Counted from the stretch's first letter, positions 42,201-49,664 are shown. The stretch: 51,289 bases of DNA from JANJTY01 sp038257155 (GCA_038257155.1 JBBSJP010000033.1:1-51289); one strand, 5' to 3'. The notes: generated from the sequence alone by a model not told the origin. A program made the numbers and translations.

Positions 42201-44806
42201 CTGCCCTGCTCGGCGTGCGCATCAGCGAGAACGCGATCACGGCAGCCGGTGTCGAGGGCATCGACATCAACATCGGTTCGAGCAGCCTCACCCAGACCCT
42301 GGCGGTGCACGACAACAGCCTGCTGTCGACCGGCTCCGCGCTCGACGTTTCCCGCACCGCGGGCACGCTGACCATTACCAACTTCGCTAACAACAGCGTC
42401 AGTGGCAACAGTGCTGGTTCGGGCCTGGTTGTCACCGGCCCGAACGTGGTCTTCGACGCCACACCGGGCGGCGCCTTCGACACCGTCTCTGGCGGCGCGC
42501 TGGTCATCGGCGCCAGCGGAGTCGGCAACGGCGTGGGTGCCTCGGGTCTGGTGCTCAACCAGGTCGCAGGCGATCTCAGCTTCGCTTCGGTGAATGTCTT
42601 CGCCGACGCAGGTTCCGGTGTCACGGTTGCCGGCACCGGCCAGTTCACCGGCGCCGCCGGCATGCGCCTGCAGAACCTTGCCCCGAACACCGGTGTGGTC
42701 CAAGCCGCCGGCGGCCCCGCGGTGAGCCTCAACAATCTCACCGCCGACCTGCGCCTGGCCACGATCAGCAGCAGCGGCAGCCCGACCAATGGCGTGAATC
42801 TGGTCACCGTGTTGGACGGCACTACCACGGCCCAGTTCGCCGCTGCCGCCGGCAGCAGCATCAGTACAGCCACCGGTACCGCCTTCAATGTCGACGGCGG
42901 CAATGCCACCATCGTCTACGGCGGCACCATCGCCAACACCGCGGGCCGCTCGCTGGCCATCGCTAACCGCACCGCCGACAGCGCGACCTTCACCGGCGCC
43001 ATCACCGACAGCGGCACCGGCGTGCTGCTCAATGCCAACAACGTCGCGCATGCCACCAGCTTGAGTGGTGGCCTTGCGCTCACCACCACGACCAATGCGG
43101 GCTTTACAGCCACTGGCGGCGGAACGGTGACGGTGCTGGGCGCTACCAATACGGTGACCACCACCACGGGCACTGCGGTCAATGTCAACGCCACCACCAT
43201 CGGCGCAGGCGGAATGACGTTCCAGTCCATCAACTCCGTCACGGCATCGGCCAATCCCGCGATCGTGCTCAACAACACCGCAGCAGGCGCCTTCAGCGTG
43301 ACCGGAACCGGCGCGGCCGGCAGCGGTGGCACGATTTCCAGCAAGACCGTGGACGCGGTGCAGTTGAATACCACCGGCGGCCTGGTGACCTTGAACCAGA
43401 TGATCATCCAGGACATCGGCAACATGGGCGGCGTGTCCAATACGGTCAGTGGTCACGACGCGATCCAGGGGCTCAATGTGAACGGCGGCCTGACGCTGAC
43501 CGGCACCACGATTCGCCGCATCAGCGACAATGCGATCCACGGCGGCGATCATCTGGACCCTGCAGCCAGCACGGTCTGGACCGGCCTGACTCTGAATGGC
43601 GTCACGATCGAAGACACCAATCGCTATCACGTTGCTTCGCGAGGGGACGCCAACAACGAGGGTTCGGTGCGGATCGTGGGCCTGCGTGGCACCGCCACGG
43701 TGAGCAGCAGCACGTTCCGGCGCGGCGCCGAGTTCCTCGATTTGTTCGTCACCGCCGGCACCTTGAACATGGATGTCACCGGCACGGTCTTTCAGCACTC
43801 CTATCGGGAGTTTACCGCCGGGGACAACTCACCCATCGCCAGCGTGGGCAACCACTGCATCGATGTGGTCGTGCAGGGCGCGGGCGCGGCCAACGTCACA
43901 ATCGGAGACCGCGCCGTCCCGGTAGAAGGCAACAGCTTCCTGAACTGCCGGATCGGTTCGGTACGGGTCGTCAACGACAACCCCTCGACCGGCACCAGCA
44001 CCTTCATCGTCGCGCGCAACACCTTCACCGTGAATGACGGCAGCAGCGGCGTGTTCTGCAATCCAGCCTGCCAGTCGGCCGACTTCGACTTCGCGATGGG
44101 TGGCGTTCTGGGCTGGAATCTGGGCACCGGAACAGTCAACACGGTCATTGAGAACAACACCTTTACCGATGTCACTAATGCGTCGGGCGGTGTCGGCCAG
44201 CTGACGTTGATCACCGAAGGTGGCGGGTTGCATCAGTCGCTGGTGCAGGGCAACAGTTTTGTCCGACCCGGCAATGCGCCAATGTGGGTGCTGTCGCGCA
44301 ATGTTGCCGGCTCCAACATGCGCCTGCGTGCGATCAACAACACCGTAACGGGCGGGCCCTCGCTGTGCACCACGGATGTTGCATGCGCGGGCGGCTACCA
44401 GACGCCCGGCTTGCGCACCTTGTTCGACAGCAGCGGCGCGACAATCATGGACTTGACCTTGGACGGCAACCAATTCGCTGGCCACGATCAGGGCTTCGAT
44501 CCGGGCGAGACAATCGAAGTGCGGTCGTTGGCACCGGGCGTCAACCAGGTCTGCACCAACCTGACCAACAATCAAGCCGATGACGGCTATTCGCTGGAGC
44601 CGATCGTGGGCGGCATCAACACCGTGGGAGCGGGCACCTGCCCGATCGGTTCGCCATCGGCGAACTGCCAGACGGTGCTGGGCAACCGTAATAACCGTGG
44701 CGGCGCCAACAACCTGCTCACCAATCCACCCTTTGTCCGCGTCGTCGGCAACGCGGTAAGCGTGGTGGGCGCAGCCTGTGCGGTGCCGACCGGCGGCCCG
44801 TTCTGA
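36257..44806 (+). CDS. Giant cadherin-like repeat/beta-helix surface protein (2849 aa)
   Basis: Order of parts: signal peptide (1-23, ending SSAQQ); a first beta domain (24-150); an IPTL-like motif (IPTVHWLGL, 157-165) leading into a membrane helix, basic RRHR (177-180) and a second helix (184-200); a CBM9-like segment (about 203-260); then an array of cadherin-like domains (about 265-1848), each near 110 residues and ending in VNDAPSF or a variant (13 linkers seen). From about 1850 the rest is a right-handed parallel beta-helix (runs such as GVEIRGLQLSGSANAIDV, NNSVSGNSAGSGLVV). The C-terminus holds several cysteines and no sorting signal. Likely an adhesin or surface structure, possibly held at the inner membrane by the helices. 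No secretion partner is adjacent. Confidence 0.85.
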   Translation: MRKSVPFWLMAVVAILFSASSSAQQFSALIDADRNALTGCSLATPAGPVAGIEWRVTATVSGNPPQVSAVERARCVGGAFAAPVAMAAGYPVGLNNGVDGADVVEFAAALADLTGLQRDVTVHFLAENAGGADLVGGLPLTIGGIINAPIATEPAIIPTVHWLGLTVIFFAVLLLARRHRALRGMAVVLMLVGAGLVWAANFITDGQVGDWATEAPLALSPPNSSTSGDATIEIIAVWAADETGRLFFRIDVLNAENQAPVATPLSDSTLEDQAQILLLSGSDTEGATLSFAITLGPDNGSLGAITPQSATTAQVTYTPNPDFNGSDSFTFTVNDGQNDSAPATVSLTITAVNDAPGFIAQNASVFENGGAQTATVATAINTGPADEAAQTLSFEIVGNTNPGLFSAGPSIAADGILSLTPAADQSGSATLSVQLRDNGGTANGGVDVSAPQDIVVTVQGVNKIPSFTPGADVTVLEDSAPYNQPWATNLDDGDGNTQTLSFVISANTNAALFSAGPAIDGLTGNLSFTLAPDANGSAQVTLFLQDNGGTANGGIDSSAPVDLLISATAVNDAPSFAFTAPPASNEDGGAQVAQIATALSSGPADESGQTLGFAFAQTAIDATLSFSVAPSVSPSGELSYTAAPDAFGTASFDLSLADNGGTADGGADTSAVQAVQIVVQAVNDAPSFTAANPPASDEDAGAITVPGWVTGFNPGNNEAGQVVQDFVVTVTANPALFSVAPAVSAAGELSYTAAPDAFGVATIQVAVRDNGGTALGGVDLSVTQDFTVTVNGVNDAPVLDLNGPAAGLDFAASFTEGGGPVAIVDSAALELVDIDSAQLQNATLTPIAQAEIGILAVDVGSSGLIANFDGLTGLLTISGLAPPSVYRDVLRTATYDNLSTDPTEMTLEIDFMVVDAEGAFSLNAASFVTIQAVNTAPSFTPGADVGVLEDDPAFNQPWATALDDGDGGGQLFTFNVTNNSNPGLFSAGPAIDGTSGNLSFTLAPDANGSASITVELQDDGGTAAGGVDTSGPETFTITVTDVNDVPSFTLTPPPSVLQDAGAQSVSIGSGLSAGPPDESAQTLSFNLAQTAIGPDLSFSVAPSVAADGTLSYTAAPGARGTASFDLSISDNGGTANGGIDTSAVQSFNIVVVDVNDPPSFTPGADVLVLEDAAPVNQAWATALDDGDGGGQTLTFNVTNNSNPSLFSAGPSVDGATGNLNFTLAPDANGSAAITLELQDNGGTGNGGDDTSAAHVLNIAVTAVNDTPSFSVPATAPDVLENAGAQSVPGFALPISAGPADEASQTLGFAVNVTFATGNLAFDVAPAIDATTGNLTYTTTADTSGEATIEVVLSDNGGTANGGVDTSAAQVFTLDVLFINSAPSFTSGGDVSGVLEDSGAFNQPWATVLEDGDPGVVQTLNFNVTGNTDPSLFSAGPTIDGVTGNLGFTPAADAFGSATITVVLQDNGGTANGGVDSSGPVNFVITLDPVNDAPSFDAPASAPASNEDAGAQTVVGFASNALVGPPNELSQSLLGYSLSFSGDATLTFSSAPAIALNGTLTYTAAPNAFGTGTVTATLQDDGGTASGGVDSFSRNFTLTVTGVNDAPTVLAGGTLNYTENDPATAIDPGLLVTDFDSTTLAGATVQITGNYQNGQDVLSFVNTPNISGVWDSISGTLSLSGADTVANYEAAMRAVRYANTSEAPSALNRTATWIANDGGALNNFSSAVTSTITVTPVNDLPVLTTNPIAYATAGNTQLHVAGATIAGLVALSDADSALTKAAPTDVDGPVALSVVPASGASVSGGDFQIFADGSFTYVPAAGFSGVDSFAYQVTDSVDPVAATVQITVSEVVWYVRDVIDANNPAAADTGRSNNAFESLADVQAAAGDGHIIFVYRGNTGTTALAGGITLRNGQKLHGEGIGLTHPTHGLLVAVGTRPHITHIAGNAVTVLANTVNGARSGVEIRGLQLSGSANAIDVTSADAALLGVRISENAITAAGVEGIDINIGSSSLTQTLAVHDNSLLSTGSALDVSRTAGTLTITNFANNSVSGNSAGSGLVVTGPNVVFDATPGGAFDTVSGGALVIGASGVGNGVGASGLVLNQVAGDLSFASVNVFADAGSGVTVAGTGQFTGAAGMRLQNLAPNTGVVQAAGGPAVSLNNLTADLRLATISSSGSPTNGVNLVTVLDGTTTAQFAAAAGSSISTATGTAFNVDGGNATIVYGGTIANTAGRSLAIANRTADSATFTGAITDSGTGVLLNANNVAHATSLSGGLALTTTTNAGFTATGGGTVTVLGATNTVTTTTGTAVNVNATTIGAGGMTFQSINSVTASANPAIVLNNTAAGAFSVTGTGAAGSGGTISSKTVDAVQLNTTGGLVTLNQMIIQDIGNMGGVSNTVSGHDAIQGLNVNGGLTLTGTTIRRISDNAIHGGDHLDPAASTVWTGLTLNGVTIEDTNRYHVASRGDANNEGSVRIVGLRGTATVSSSTFRRGAEFLDLFVTAGTLNMDVTGTVFQHSYREFTAGDNSPIASVGNHCIDVVVQGAGAANVTIGDRAVPVEGNSFLNCRIGSVRVVNDNPSTGTSTFIVARNTFTVNDGSSGVFCNPACQSADFDFAMGGVLGWNLGTGTVNTVIENNTFTDVTNASGGVGQLTLITEGGGLHQSLVQGNSFVRPGNAPMWVLSRNVAGSNMRLRAINNTVTGGPSLCTTDVACAGGYQTPGLRTLFDSSGATIMDLTLDGNQFAGHDQGFDPGETIEVRSLAPGVNQVCTNLTNNQADDGYSLEPIVGGINTVGAGTCPIGSPSANCQTVLGNRNNRGGANNLLTNPPFVRVVGNAVSVVGAACAVPTGGPF

Positions 44807-44912
44807 TGTCATCTGTCCGTAAAATACTGGCAGGGCCAAAATCGGCCGCCGCACCAGCCTATCGTCATCACCCGTCGCCTGTGGTCGGGCGGCGCCTCAA
44901 CCGGAGTTAGTC

Positions 44913-45422
44913 ATGGCCGAGCCTTTCCTCAGTGAGATCCGGATGTTCTCCTTCGTCTTCGCCCCCAAAGGCTGGGCGCTCTGCAACGGTCAGCTATTGC
45001 CGATCAACCAGAATCAGGCCCTGTTTTCACTGCTCGGTACAACCTATGGGGGCGACGGACGGGTCAATTTCGCCCTGCCAGACCTGCGTGGACGCGTACC
45101 GATCCATGAGGGCGCGGGACATGATCTGGGAGAGCGCGGCGGCGAACAGGCCCACACATTGACCATTGCCGAACTGCCAACCCATCTTCACCTGGCACAG
45201 GGCAACTCCGGCAATGCGACCTCGCCAGACCCCACCAACAACTTCCTCGCTTCGCCGTCTTCGGCGCTGGGCAACGCCTATGGGACGACCAAGACCCCGG
45301 TGGCCATGAACGCCGGCATGCTTGCCAATGCGGGCGGATCGCAGGCCCATCTGAACATGCAACCCTTCCTGACACTCTCCTTCAGCATCGCGCTGCAGGG
45401 CATCTTTCCGTCACCGAACTGA
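44913..45422 (+). CDS. Standalone phage-tail-collar protein 1 (microcystin-dependent protein-like)
   Basis: The 169-residue protein consists of one tail-collar domain and a C-terminal beta part. The family mark runs from FAPKGWALCNGQLLPINQNQ through LFSLLGTTYGGDGRVNFALPDLRGRVPIHEG, followed by LPTHLHLAQG and the ending QPFLTLSFSIALQGIFPSPN. Similar single-domain proteins were named MdpB in cyanobacteria. It has no signal peptide. It starts 106 bases after the giant gene with GGAG before the ATG, and is the first of three tandem paralogues. A phage origin is possible, but no other phage gene is near. Confidence 0.85.
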   Translation: MAEPFLSEIRMFSFVFAPKGWALCNGQLLPINQNQALFSLLGTTYGGDGRVNFALPDLRGRVPIHEGAGHDLGERGGEQAHTLTIAELPTHLHLAQGNSGNATSPDPTNNFLASPSSALGNAYGTTKTPVAMNAGMLANAGGSQAHLNMQPFLTLSFSIALQGIFPSPN

Positions 45423-45438
45423 TAGCGAGGACCTCATC

Positions 45439-45942
45439 ATGGCACAACCCTACGTGGGCGAGATCCGGTTGTTCGCAGGCAATTTCGCGCCGGCCGGCTG
45501 GATGATGTGCGAAGGGCAACTGTTGCCGATCTCAGAGAACGAGACCTTGTTCCAGTTGATCGGTACGACCTATGGCGGAGACGGGGAGAGCACGTTTGCC
45601 CTACCCGACATGCGTGGCCGGCTAACCTTGCATCAGGGCAACGGGTTCATTCTCGCCGAGACGGGTGGCGCCGAGGAAATTACCCTGACTACAAGCCAGA
45701 TCCCTGCGCACAGTCACGCAGTATTGGCCTCGCCGGGCGCCGGGGCTGCATCAGGCCCACAGGACAATCTGCTGGCCAGCACGGTGGGCAACATCTATTT
45801 CCCTGGCCCGGGGACACCCGCCAGCATGAATGCGAGCAGCGTGACACCCGTCGGCGGTTCGCAGCCACATACGAACTTCCAGCCCTACGTTTGCGTCAAT
45901 TACATCATCTCGCTGTTCGGCATTTTCCCCTCGCCAACCTGA
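45439..45942 (+). CDS. Standalone phage-tail-collar protein 2
   Basis: The 167-residue paralogue has the same plan: FAPAGWMMCEGQLLPISENETLFQLIGTTYGGDGESTFALPDMRGRLTLHQG, then IPAHSHAVLASPG and an ending QPYVCVNYIISLFGIFPSPT. GAGG lies before the ATG; the gap to the first copy is 16 bases. The histidine patch and loop region differ from copies 1 and 3, so the three are likely to be distinct subunits and not redundant copies. Confidence 0.85.
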   Translation: MAQPYVGEIRLFAGNFAPAGWMMCEGQLLPISENETLFQLIGTTYGGDGESTFALPDMRGRLTLHQGNGFILAETGGAEEITLTTSQIPAHSHAVLASPGAGAASGPQDNLLASTVGNIYFPGPGTPASMNASSVTPVGGSQPHTNFQPYVCVNYIISLFGIFPSPT

Positions 45943-46018
45943 GCCAGCCCTGGCGGCGTCAATGACGCGGCGGTGGCACTGCCGCCCCCTCTCCTGAACC
46001 GATTGCGAGTACACGACC

Positions 46019-46546
46019 ATGGCAGATCCATTCGTTGCAGAGATCCGCATTTTTCCGTTCAATTTCGCGCCCAGAGGATGGGCCTTCTGTGACGGGCAAT
46101 TGCTGCCGCTGTCGCAGAACACCGCCTTGTTCTCGCTGCTCGGAACCACATACGGCGGCAATGGCAAGAGCAACTTCGCGCTGCCCGATCTGCAGGGAGC
46201 GGCGGTAATGCAGCCAGGCCAGGGTCCCGGATTGTCCTTGCATGATCTCGGAGAGATCGGGGGCAGCGAGACGGTGACTTTGCTGGAGAGTGAAATACCG
46301 GCTCACATCCACGCACTGACGCCGATGAACGAGGGCGCTACGGCAAACGTGGCAACAGCAAACTTTGTCGCCCGTCCCTTCGGACGCGGCAACAACCTTT
46401 ACACCACGGCGACTTCGCCACTCGTGCCGATGAATGTGAACATGCTCGCGCCCAGCGGTGGTGACCAGCCGCACAACAACATGATGCCGTACCTGACCTT
46501 GAATTTCTGCATCGCCATGCAGGGTGTATTCCCACCACGCACTTGA
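46019..46546 (+). CDS. Standalone phage-tail-collar protein 3
   Basis: The 175-residue paralogue has FAPRGWAFCDGQLLPLSQNTALFSLLGTTYGGNGKSNFALPDLQGAAVMQPG, an IPAHIHALTPMNEG patch and the ending MPYLTLNFCIAMQGVFPPRT. It lies 76 bases after copy 2, and its stop is four bases before the methyltransferase-like gene, so those two are probably co-translated. Confidence 0.85.
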   Translation: MADPFVAEIRIFPFNFAPRGWAFCDGQLLPLSQNTALFSLLGTTYGGNGKSNFALPDLQGAAVMQPGQGPGLSLHDLGEIGGSETVTLLESEIPAHIHALTPMNEGATANVATANFVARPFGRGNNLYTTATSPLVPMNVNMLAPSGGDQPHNNMMPYLTLNFCIAMQGVFPPRT

Positions 46547-46550
46547 GCCG

Positions 46551-47177
46551 ATGGAGATCGCTGTGGCACTCGCGCTTCCTGCTTACCGTGCCAGCCAGCT
46601 GCCCGCCGGGTCCAGTGGTGACTGGTCCTTGACCAAAGTCCGGCTGCCCGAACGGGCCGCTGATTGCTTGGTCGACCCACGCCCGGACGCTTTCAGGTAT
46701 CGACCAGGCCACTACACCGAGTTGCGTAGAGGCGGCATCACCTTCATGACCGATCTCTACGACGAGTGGTGGACCCAGCGCCACGCCATTGAACGAGCGC
46801 GCACGGTTGGCGGTTCTGTGTTGATTACCGGACTGGGACTGGGCATGGTGGTTGAAGGCATGCTCGCGAGTGCAGCGCCGGCCCCGGTGAGTTCGGTAAC
46901 GGTTTTGGAGCAATCAGGCGATGTGATTGGTCTGGTCGCGCCCCACCTGCAAGCCGAGTTTGGTGATCGGCTGACAATCGTGCAGGCGGATGCCTTCACT
47001 TGGCAGCCGGGTGAATCCGAGCGTTTCGATACCGTCTGGCACGACATCTGGCCTGATCCTGACGCCCACCATGTCGACGCCGACGTGGAGAAGCTGCGCC
47101 AGCACCATCGGCCGTGGTCTGACTGGCAGGGCTTCTGGCCCATCGACTATCGGGATGCGCTCAGCGGCCGTCTCTGA
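46551..47177 (+). CDS. Class I SAM methyltransferase/spermidine-synthase-fold protein
   Basis: The 208-residue protein has a Rossmann-type SAM core: VLITGLGLGMVVEGML (motif I), SSVTVLEQSGDVIGLVAPHL (acidic end of strand 2), LTIVQADAF and FDTVWHDIWPDP. The pattern is close to spermidine-synthase-like methyltransferases. The ATG at 46551 is used because the upstream in-frame part lies inside the collar gene. Its place right after three collar genes suggests it modifies them or their partner; the substrate is unknown. Confidence 0.75.
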   Translation: MEIAVALALPAYRASQLPAGSSGDWSLTKVRLPERAADCLVDPRPDAFRYRPGHYTELRRGGITFMTDLYDEWWTQRHAIERARTVGGSVLITGLGLGMVVEGMLASAAPAPVSSVTVLEQSGDVIGLVAPHLQAEFGDRLTIVQADAFTWQPGESERFDTVWHDIWPDPDAHHVDADVEKLRQHHRPWSDWQGFWPIDYRDALSGRL

Positions 47178-47194
47178 GCCGCCCCTGACCTGGG

Positions 47195-47482
47195 TTAGTT
47201 GAACACGGCCTCCAGCCTCGAGCGTCCTTCCTTGGGTTCAATGGGCACCAGGAAAAGTGCCAGTTCCCCCAGGCTTGGATGAACCAGTGTGTACATGCCC
47301 TGGTCGCCGCGGAGTCCTTCCGGCGCGAGCAGCGTTACTGCGAAGGGCATGGCCCGTGGCGACGGCGAGCGAAGTCGTTCGATCGCGTCCACCTTCAGCG
47401 TGTGTTCGCTTGAGGCCAGAGGCAGCTCTGTGCCGCGAAGGGATTCGAAATCTTCCGGCGTGATCAGGCTCAGGTCGTACAC
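47195..47482 (-). CDS. DUF6916 family protein
   Basis: The 95-residue protein fits DUF6916: LITPEDFESLRGTELPLA, FAVTLLAPEGLRGDQGMYTLVHPSLGELALFLVPI and the closing EAVFN. It begins with GTG at 47480-47482, with AGGA about ten bases upstream. It is convergent with the methyltransferase-like gene (17 bases). Proteins of this family are often found beside standalone collar proteins, which supports a joint function. Confidence 0.75.
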   Translation of the reverse strand: MYDLSLITPEDFESLRGTELPLASSEHTLKVDAIERLRSPSPRAMPFAVTLLAPEGLRGDQGMYTLVHPSLGELALFLVPIEPKEGRSRLEAVFN

Positions 47483-47694
47483 GTTGGCAATCCTCTAAAA
47501 GGTGGGCAGGCACTGATCGTAGACCAGCTGATCAGGCCGATCCAATTCGGCCGCGACCGGCGGCAAAGCTGCCCCTTCACTGGCAAATCCCGTTCAGCTT
47601 GTCGGCAACTTCTGTCGCCAAATGTGACCCCATACCCATGCACACGAGGGCGCGCTGAGGCAGAATAGTGCTTTGGTACCGGGGGGACTGAATC

Positions 47695-48282
47695 ATGCGT
47701 CGTCGAGGATTGTTGGCCGCCGCCGGCGCAATCGCCGCGCTGCCATTTCTGCCGTTGAAAGCAGACGGCTACAGCGTGTCCGCGCCACCCGGAGGTATAC
47801 CGGGATGCGGTTTGTTTCCGATCTCGGTGAACCATCAGGCCTTGGCCGAGCCCAATGGTGAGTTGCACCTCGAGCGCTTCTGGCCGGCGGAGATACGTAC
47901 CAGTGCCGTTGCCCGCTGGGATTTCGACTTGAGCCTGGTCGACGATACAGGCATTCCGCGCAGCTACTACGCCTGGCAACTGCGTCGTTCCGGCAGCGGT
48001 CAGCAGAGCGCCGGCAACGGCCTGCGCATGCACTTCCCGCCCGACTCGCAGCTTATCGCGCTGGCCACGGTTCAGCGCCGCAATGATCGCGGTGGACTGT
48101 ACACGCAAGCGTGGGCATCACGATTGCCGAATGCGACCTTGATGGTCATCACGACGGCGCGGGAAAGCACCGGCATGCCGCCAGAATTGGAACTGCTGCG
48201 CTTTGATCCGGCCAACCGGACACTGACGCTGAGCAGCGGCGACAGACGCGATTTCGATGCCCTGCTGATCCAGACCAGCTGA
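47695..48282 (+). CDS. Hypothetical protein with twin-arginine-type signal
   Basis: The 195-residue protein begins MRRRGLLAAAGAIAALPF, an N-terminus of twin-arginine type, so the protein is probably exported. The body has no recognisable family; it is beta-rich (YYAWQLRRSGSG, LELLRFDPANRTLTL). GGGGGG before the ATG is the probable ribosome site. It is followed after ten bases by the acetyltransferase gene. The 212 bases before it hold the divergent promoters for this gene and DUF6916. Confidence 0.6.
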   Translation: MRRRGLLAAAGAIAALPFLPLKADGYSVSAPPGGIPGCGLFPISVNHQALAEPNGELHLERFWPAEIRTSAVARWDFDLSLVDDTGIPRSYYAWQLRRSGSGQQSAGNGLRMHFPPDSQLIALATVQRRNDRGGLYTQAWASRLPNATLMVITTARESTGMPPELELLRFDPANRTLTLSSGDRRDFDALLIQTS

Positions 48283-48292
48283 ACGGGAGACC

Positions 48293-48814
48293 ATGTCGGG
48301 GCCGTACCCGCTTCGAGCCTTCGCAGCACCGCAACATGCCTGTCGGCCGCCAGGCATCAGCTTCCGGCCCATGGGTGATGCCGATCTCGCCTTCCTCGCC
48401 GATCTCTATGCCAGCACGCGCGAGGAGGAGCTCGCACCGGTGCCTTGGCCGGAGCAGATCAAGCGCGCCTTCCTGCAGGACCAGTTCGCCAGGCAGCACG
48501 ATCACTATCAACAGCACTACCAGGGTGCCGACTTCTGGGTGATCGAACGGTCTGGTCAGGCTATCGGACGGGTTTACGTTTACCGTAGTCCAGGCGAGAT
48601 CCGCCTGATGGACATCGCGCTGCTGCCGGAGCAGCGCGGCCAGGGACTTGGTTCGGCATTGCTGGCTGAACTGGTCGATGAAGCGGATCGACAAGCCCTC
48701 AAGATCACCCTGCATGTCGAAGGCAATAATCCCGTCAGGCGGCTCTATCAGCGACTCGGTTTTGAGCTGGTCGAGCAACGTGGACCTTACGAATTTCTGT
48801 CCCGACCCGCCTGA
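48293..48814 (+). CDS. GNAT family N-acetyltransferase
   Basis: The 173-residue protein has the GNAT core: FRPMGDADLAFLADLYAST, GRVYVYRSPGEIRLMDIALLPEQRGQGLGSALLAELVDEA (acetyl-CoA motif A with RGQGLGSA) and LHVEGNNPVRRLYQRLGFE. It transfers an acetyl group to an amine; the acceptor is unknown. GGGAGA precedes the ATG. Its place with the exported protein before it suggests one transcript. Confidence 0.88.
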   Translation: MSGPYPLRAFAAPQHACRPPGISFRPMGDADLAFLADLYASTREEELAPVPWPEQIKRAFLQDQFARQHDHYQQHYQGADFWVIERSGQAIGRVYVYRSPGEIRLMDIALLPEQRGQGLGSALLAELVDEADRQALKITLHVEGNNPVRRLYQRLGFELVEQRGPYEFLSRPA

Positions 48815-48986
48815 ATCCAAAGGTATCGAGCTGGTGCTCGTACAGTGCAGCAGGACCGCCGAGGTGAACGGGGTGTACTATTTCTTGCGGTTGCCAACTG
48901 CAACCGCGTGACACTGGCGCGGCGCAGGATGCGCCGAGCCAGCCGGATTCCGGGGGAATGCAGCCCATTGGCTGCAGCGACAGCGG

Positions 48987-49010
48987 CCGGTCCCGTGGTG
49001 GGGCCGGTTT
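48987..49010 (+). terminator. Possible weak intrinsic terminator
   Basis: CCGGTCCC (48987-48994) can pair with GGGGCCGG (49000-49007) with one G-U pair and a five-base loop, followed by TTT. It would end the acetyltransferase transcript, 170 bases after its stop. The T tract is short. Confidence 0.35.
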
Positions 49011-49040
49011 CACTCACGCAGTCCCACCGGAGTCAGCAGC

Positions 49041-49574
49041 ATGTCCGACAACAGCGTACCTCTGAGCGTCGTCAGCAATCCGAACAACCAGTACTTCTGG
49101 GGCCAGATCGGCATCGGCAACAACATCCTCACCCAGAACCCCAAGAGCCAAGGCTACTGGTTCGTGGTGCTGGATCGCAGCAATCTGAATGTGGTCTTCA
49201 ACCAGCTGCAGACCGCGCCCAACACATCGCCCAACCTGGGCAGTTTCAATACCAGCGATTACATCCTGGTGGTGGCCACGCTGGGCATCGGCCTGAACAA
49301 CCAGCCGCAGGGTGACCTGTTCAATTTCCTTGACCTCAACGGCGCCGGGCGCGAACTGCGGCGTGTCGAACAGATCGCCACTCAGTTCAACTGCGGTTCG
49401 CTTGGCACCTTCGGCTACGCCCTGGTCGGCGTGCTGGGGAACCAGAACCAGCCCGGTTTCGAGGCCAGTGCGGTGAGCATCGCCGGCGTCGGGCCAATCC
49501 TGACCGTGCAGCTCATGCCTTTCCAGGTCGCTGGCAAGACCATGTACACACCGGTGCAGCTCAGCAACGCCTGA
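49041..49574 (+). CDS. Hypothetical protein, possibly ILEI/lectin-like
   Basis: The 177-residue cytoplasmic-type protein has no signal and no confidently recognised family. The run GYWFVVLDRSNLNVVFNQ, DYILVVATLG, and ELRRVEQIATQFNCGSLGTFGYALVGVLGNQ resembles the ILEI/FAM3 fold (a domain of lectin-like proteins that opens with a strand and a nonregular tail), but the match is loose. It is preceded by GGAG before the ATG and stands alone between the acetyltransferase and the glycosyltransferase. It may belong to the surface cluster. Confidence 0.5.
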   Translation: MSDNSVPLSVVSNPNNQYFWGQIGIGNNILTQNPKSQGYWFVVLDRSNLNVVFNQLQTAPNTSPNLGSFNTSDYILVVATLGIGLNNQPQGDLFNFLDLNGAGRELRRVEQIATQFNCGSLGTFGYALVGVLGNQNQPGFEASAVSIAGVGPILTVQLMPFQVAGKTMYTPVQLSNA

Positions 49575-49606
49575 GTCTGGCGAAACCTCGCAGAAGCTCA
49601 CGCGCC

Positions 49607-49636
49607 CGTCGCCACGATCCGCGCATCGTGGCGACG
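49607..49636. other. Perfect 12-bp-stem hairpin
   Basis: CGTCGCCACGAT (49607-49618) pairs fully with ATCGTGGCGACG (49625-49636) around CCGCGC. It lies between two rightward genes, 28 bases before the glycosyltransferase start. There is no T tract, so it is more likely a protein-binding palindrome or translation-modulating structure than a simple terminator. Confidence 0.6.
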
Positions 49637-49664
49637 TGGTGCCACGACTAAAGCACGAACGCGA

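Noticed and set aside
38951..43798. Very long open frame (1615 codons) on the minus strand
   Set aside because: It lies fully opposite the giant repeat gene. The absence of stops follows from GC-rich codon use and repeated DNA in that gene; its product is low-complexity and has no signal or family.
44913..46546. Prophage or tailocin
   Set aside because: Only collar-domain proteins are present. No capsid, sheath, baseplate, terminase, lysis or integrase genes occur in the window.
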